The position numbers were made by a program, and so were the translations under genes. Source: Lachnospiraceae bacterium NK4A144 (GTDB lineage: Bacteria; Bacillota; Clostridia; Lachnospirales; Lachnospiraceae). From it: 33,361 bases of DNA. The stretch is taken from contig AUJT01000004.1 in NCBI GenBank assembly GCA_000424365.1, forward strand, positions 1 to 33,361, in the 5' to 3' direction. Each line of letters starts with the position of its first letter. Position 1 is the first letter of the stretch. A model generated the notes under the pieces. The model was not told where the DNA came from and did no database searches. It saw only the letters and a program-made list of their open reading frames with translations. Below, one piece after another: positions 30,985-33,361 of the stretch.

Positions 30985-32169
30985 TTACTCCTCGTAAGCC
31001 TTAACAACTGTTGAGCAGCCCATACCACCACCGATACACAGTGTAGCAAGACCAGTCTTTGCGCCTGTTCTCTCCATGTTGTGAAGAAGAGTAACAAGGA
31101 TACGGCATCCTGATGCTCCTACCGGATGTCCGAGAGCGATAGCACCACCTGTGATATTGAGCTTGTTAAGATCAAATCCAAGATCCTTACCTACTGCAAC
31201 AGACTGTGCTGCAAATGCCTCGTTTGCCTCGTAGATATCGAAGTCTTCGATAGTCATGTTGAGCTTCTTCATAACCTTCTTTGTGGAAGCTACAGGTCCA
31301 ACACCCATGATGGAAGGATCTACGCCGCCGAGAGCTCCGCCAACCCATGTAGCCATAGGCTTAACACCAAGCTCTTTAGCCTTCTCCTCAGACATAACAA
31401 CAACTGCTGCTGCACCGTCATTGATACCTGAAGCGTTACCTGCTGTAACAACACCATCCGGGTTGATAGCGCGAAGCTTGCTGAGAGACTCAGCTGTTGT
31501 ACCTGGACGAGGTCCCTCATCAGTGTCAACAACGATAGTCTGCTTCTTCTGCTTAACTTCTACAGGAACGATCTCCTTCTTGAAGTAGCCCTTCTCGATA
31601 GCATCAACAGCCTTCTGCTGGCTCTTTGCTGCGAACTCATCAAGCTCTTCACGAGTAAGTCCCCACTGCTCAGCTACGTTATCAGCTGTCTTGATCATGT
31701 GATAATCATTGAATGCATCCCAAAGAGCATCCTTGATCATTGTATCGATAAGTGTGTTATTGCCCATTCTGTAACCAAAACGAGCCTTATCAAGTGCGAA
31801 AGGAGCCATGGACATATTCTCCATACCGCCTGCAACTACGATATCAGCATCGCCAGCCTCGATCATCTGAGCAGCCATATTTACGCTGTTAAGACCTGAA
31901 CCGCAAACTACGTTTACTGTAACAGCAGTTGTCTCGATCGGAAGACCTGCCTTAAGAGTTGCCTGACGTGCAACGTTCTGGCCAAGACCTGCCTGGATTA
32001 CGCATCCCATATATACATGATCTACCTGCTCTGCAGGAACGCCTGCTCTCTTAAGAGCTTCTTTGATGACGATTGCGCCAAGGTCAACTGCAGGAGTTGT
32101 GGAAAGTGCGCCGCCCATTTTGCCGATTGCAGTACGGCATGCGCCTGCAAGTACGATCTTCTTTGCCAT
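30985..32169 (-). CDS. thl: Acetyl-CoA acetyltransferase (thiolase)
   Basis: Condenses two acetyl-CoA to acetoacetyl-CoA, the first step of butyrate synthesis. The 394-residue thiolase has the acyl-accepting C89 in [11 protein letters not shown]348 in GHPVGASG and C378 in CIGGGMGCS, matching the classic catalytic triad numbering. The ATG follows AAGGAGG at 7-8 nt. First gene of the operon, with a Rex-like box at its promoter. Confidence 0.98.
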   Translation of the reverse strand: MAKKIVLAGACRTAIGKMGGALSTTPAVDLGAIVIKEALKRAGVPAEQVDHVYMGCVIQAGLGQNVARQATLKAGLPIETTAVTVNVVCGSGLNSVNMAAQMIEAGDADIVVAGGMENMSMAPFALDKARFGYRMGNNTLIDTMIKDALWDAFNDYHMIKTADNVAEQWGLTREELDEFAAKSQQKAVDAIEKGYFKKEIVPVEVKQKKQTIVVDTDEGPRPGTTAESLSKLRAINPDGVVTAGNASGINDGAAAVVVMSEEKAKELGVKPMATWVGGALGGVDPSIMGVGPVASTKKVMKKLNMTIEDFDIYEANEAFAAQSVAVGKDLGFDLNKLNITGGAIALGHPVGASGCRILVTLLHNMERTGAKTGLATLCIGGGMGCSTVVKAYEE

Positions 32170-32279
32170 TGAATTGCCTCCTTAATTTGTACGTTTGTTT
32201 TATTTTACTGTATAACCTGTCTTGCTTTTTTCCCGACATTCACCATAACTTTTGTATGATTGCACAATCAGGAGCAAGA

Positions 32280-32297
32280 TTGTTATTTTTTTCACAG
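32280..32297. promoter_or_regulatory. Rex-like operator at the thl start site
   Basis: Minus strand CTGTGAAAAAAATAACAA matches the Rex consensus TTGTGAA-N4-TTCACAA / TTGTTAA-N4-TTAACAA at 11-12 of 14 defined positions. It covers about +4 to +21 relative to the predicted start near 32300, a repressor position. Prediction only. Confidence 0.5.
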
Positions 32298-32306
32298 CCA
32301 TCTACG

Positions 32307-32335
32307 ATAATAGCACACGTATGTGGCTTTTGCAA
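32307..32335 (-). promoter_or_regulatory. Promoter of the butyrate operon (thl)
   Basis: Minus-strand TTGCAA (32330-32335), 17-nt spacer, TATTAT (32307-32312). The leader is about 130 nt and contains an ACAATC/GATTGT hairpin (about 32259-32280) that overlaps the edge of the Rex-like box. Confidence 0.7.
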
Positions 32336-32373
32336 GAAATATGTTAAAGTTTTGACGAAAAATGTTTTTAGGC

Positions 32374-32404
32374 AAAAACATAGCCGGGAGCACACGCTCC
32401 CGGC
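32374..32404 (-). terminator. Terminator of hpf
   Basis: Minus strand: GCCGGGAGC, GTGT loop, GCTCCCGGC (32383-32404), then TATGTTTTTG. Strong 9-bp GC stem; the U run begins 4 nt after it. Confidence 0.85.
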
Positions 32405-32455
32405 CTCATAAACCCCTTTTCCCCTTTCACGGCGTCCCCTTCAGACGCGTTTTTC

Positions 32456-32986
32456 TTAATTCTCAGGTTCGATCAGACCGTATGTGTTTCCTTTTCTCTT
32501 GTAAACAACATTTACTTCATCTGTTTCCGCATTACGGAATACATAGAAATTGTGTCCGAGAAGTTCCATCTGCACGCATGCATCTTCAGGATACATGGGC
32601 TTGAAGCCAAACTTCTTTGACTTAACGATCTTGATCTCGTCATCTTCCTCGTATTCGCGGTCAACATACTCTTTTGCAAAAGAGCCGCTGTTCTGCTTGC
32701 GATCTACGATCTTATTCTTGTACTTCTTCATCTGTTTCTCGATCGTCTCCTCCACGAGATCGATAGAAACATACATATCGTTAGTAACCTGCTCTGAGCG
32801 GATTATACTTCCTTTCACCGGGATCGTTACCTCGATCTTCTGACGATCCTTTTTCTCAACGCTCAGTGTGACGTCAACTTCAGTATCCGGTGCAAAGTAC
32901 TTCTCAAGTTTACCGATTTTCTCCTCTACCGCTGTTCTAAGGCCCGGAGTAACATCAATATTCTTTCCAGCAATTGCAAAACGCAT
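32456..32986 (-). CDS. hpf: Ribosome hibernation promoting factor, long form
   Basis: Long HPF dimerises 70S ribosomes into inactive 100S particles in slow growth. The 176-residue protein has the N-terminal RMF/HPF domain MRFAIAGKNIDVTPGL..EEKIGKLEKYF and the C-terminal dimerisation domain KFGFKPMYPEDACVQMELLGHNFYVFRN typical of the long form. I start at the ATG at 32986 (AAAGGA about 10 nt upstream) rather than at a GTG three codons earlier that lies almost on the ribosome site. Single gene with its own promoter and terminator. In many Firmicutes it is next to secA, but not here. Confidence 0.96.
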   Translation of the reverse strand: MRFAIAGKNIDVTPGLRTAVEEKIGKLEKYFAPDTEVDVTLSVEKKDRQKIEVTIPVKGSIIRSEQVTNDMYVSIDLVEETIEKQMKKYKNKIVDRKQNSGSFAKEYVDREYEEDDEIKIVKSKKFGFKPMYPEDACVQMELLGHNFYVFRNAETDEVNVVYKRKGNTYGLIEPEN

Positions 32987-33032
32987 ACAGACCACATCCT
33001 TTACTTTTGTATTTGACCGTCAGCCACATGAA

Positions 33033-33050
33033 CCATGATATATATCATGG
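33033..33050. other. 18-nt perfect palindrome in the hpf leader
   Basis: CCATGATATATATCATGG, about 50-65 nt upstream of the hpf start codon and downstream of its promoter. It could be an operator or an RNA hairpin. Confidence 0.5.
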
Positions 33051-33122
33051 ATTACACATTGGCCTTAAAATAATGCACATTCACAATAATTTAACATTTA
33101 ATACGGTCATCTTTGTGCAAAT

Positions 33123-33151
33123 ATTATAACACGGAGCTTTTAGTCATGCAA
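33123..33151 (-). promoter_or_regulatory. Promoter of hpf
   Basis: Minus-strand TTGCAT (33146-33151), 17-nt spacer, perfect TATAAT (33123-33128) with an extended TG motif one base upstream. Predicted leader about 130 nt. Confidence 0.8.
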
Positions 33152-33261
33152 TAAAAATATATCAGCACTTTTGTCAGACCTCGTAACATTTTCTAAATGT
33201 TTCGTTATTCAGTTTGCTTTTTTTCGCATTATTGACTTGTCGCACCACCTTCTAATGCTAA

Positions 33262-33361
33262 GATGCAAGGGTCAAAAGTAAATTTTGCCCCTTACTGATG
33301 TCACGGATTGGTTACTGTTCACTCGCTTCCAGCTCGCTCACGTAACGGATTTTGCCAATTA
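33262..33361. repeat. 100-nt direct repeat, copy 2 (cut by the window end)
   Basis: Matches 30728-30827 at 99 of 100 positions and is still matching at the last base, so the element probably continues. It lies upstream of hpf; 33152-33261 between it and the promoter is AT-rich with no gene. Confidence 0.9.

Overview
The window reads as chromosomal DNA of a butyrate-producing, anaerobic Lachnospiraceae bacterium, most likely Butyrivibrio or a close relative. The evidence is the complete crotonyl-CoA/butyrate set (thl, crt, hbd, bcd, etfB, etfA) together with a butyrate-kinase route (ptb, buk), strong AGGAGG-type ribosome sites, an FMN riboswitch in front of a RibU-type ECF transporter, and a UPF0735 ACT protein with hom and lysC. 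The genus is an inference; no 16S gene is present. Every gene I accept, including two tRNAs, is on the minus strand, so transcription runs from high to low coordinates.

Layout, in transcription order. (1) 33.2-32.4 kb: hpf, with its own promoter and terminator. (2) 32.3-25.3 kb: the operon thl-crt-hbd-bcd-etfB-etfA, with a promoter carrying a Rex-like box and a strong terminator after etfA. Every intercistronic gap in it holds hairpins, some of them dispersed repeats. (3) 25.3-20.1 kb: a four-gene cassette of CotH-like protein, VTC-type polyphosphate polymerase domain protein, DUF4956 membrane protein and a second CotH-like protein. It appears to start from an extended -10 promoter whose start point falls on the ATG, so its mRNA may be leaderless. 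(4) 20.0-17.8 kb: ptb-buk, with a promoter covered by tandem Rex-like boxes. (5) 17.8-13.8 kb: secA and prfB; prfB has no programmed frameshift. (6) 13.7-10.7 kb: HTH/ACT protein, hom and lysC (aspartate-family amino acids). (7) 10.6-8.0 kb: tex, preceded by a 56-nt palindrome. (8) 8.0-6.7 kb: a GNAT acetyltransferase between two repeat-rich non-coding stretches. (9) 6.7-5.5 kb: FMN riboswitch, attenuator, dispersed repeat, ribU. (10) 5.5-0.55 kb: tsaE-tsaB-rimI-rnz-(unknown membrane protein)-tsaD-ispD, largely a t6A tRNA-modification operon. (11) two tRNA-Ser genes.

How the parts fit: acetyl-CoA is converted to butyryl-CoA by the large operon, then to butyryl-phosphate and butyrate plus ATP by ptb-buk. 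Both promoters carry sites resembling those of the NADH-sensing repressor Rex, suggesting joint redox control. In many Firmicutes hpf, secA and prfB are adjacent; here about 14.6 kb of butyrate and CotH/VTC genes lie between hpf and secA. The observations I rate highest are the CotH-VTC-DUF4956-CotH cassette, in which both CotH proteins seem to lack the usual catalytic Asp, and a family of modular multi-hairpin repeats inside the butyrate operon and in the ribU leader, with a pairing-preserving change between copies.
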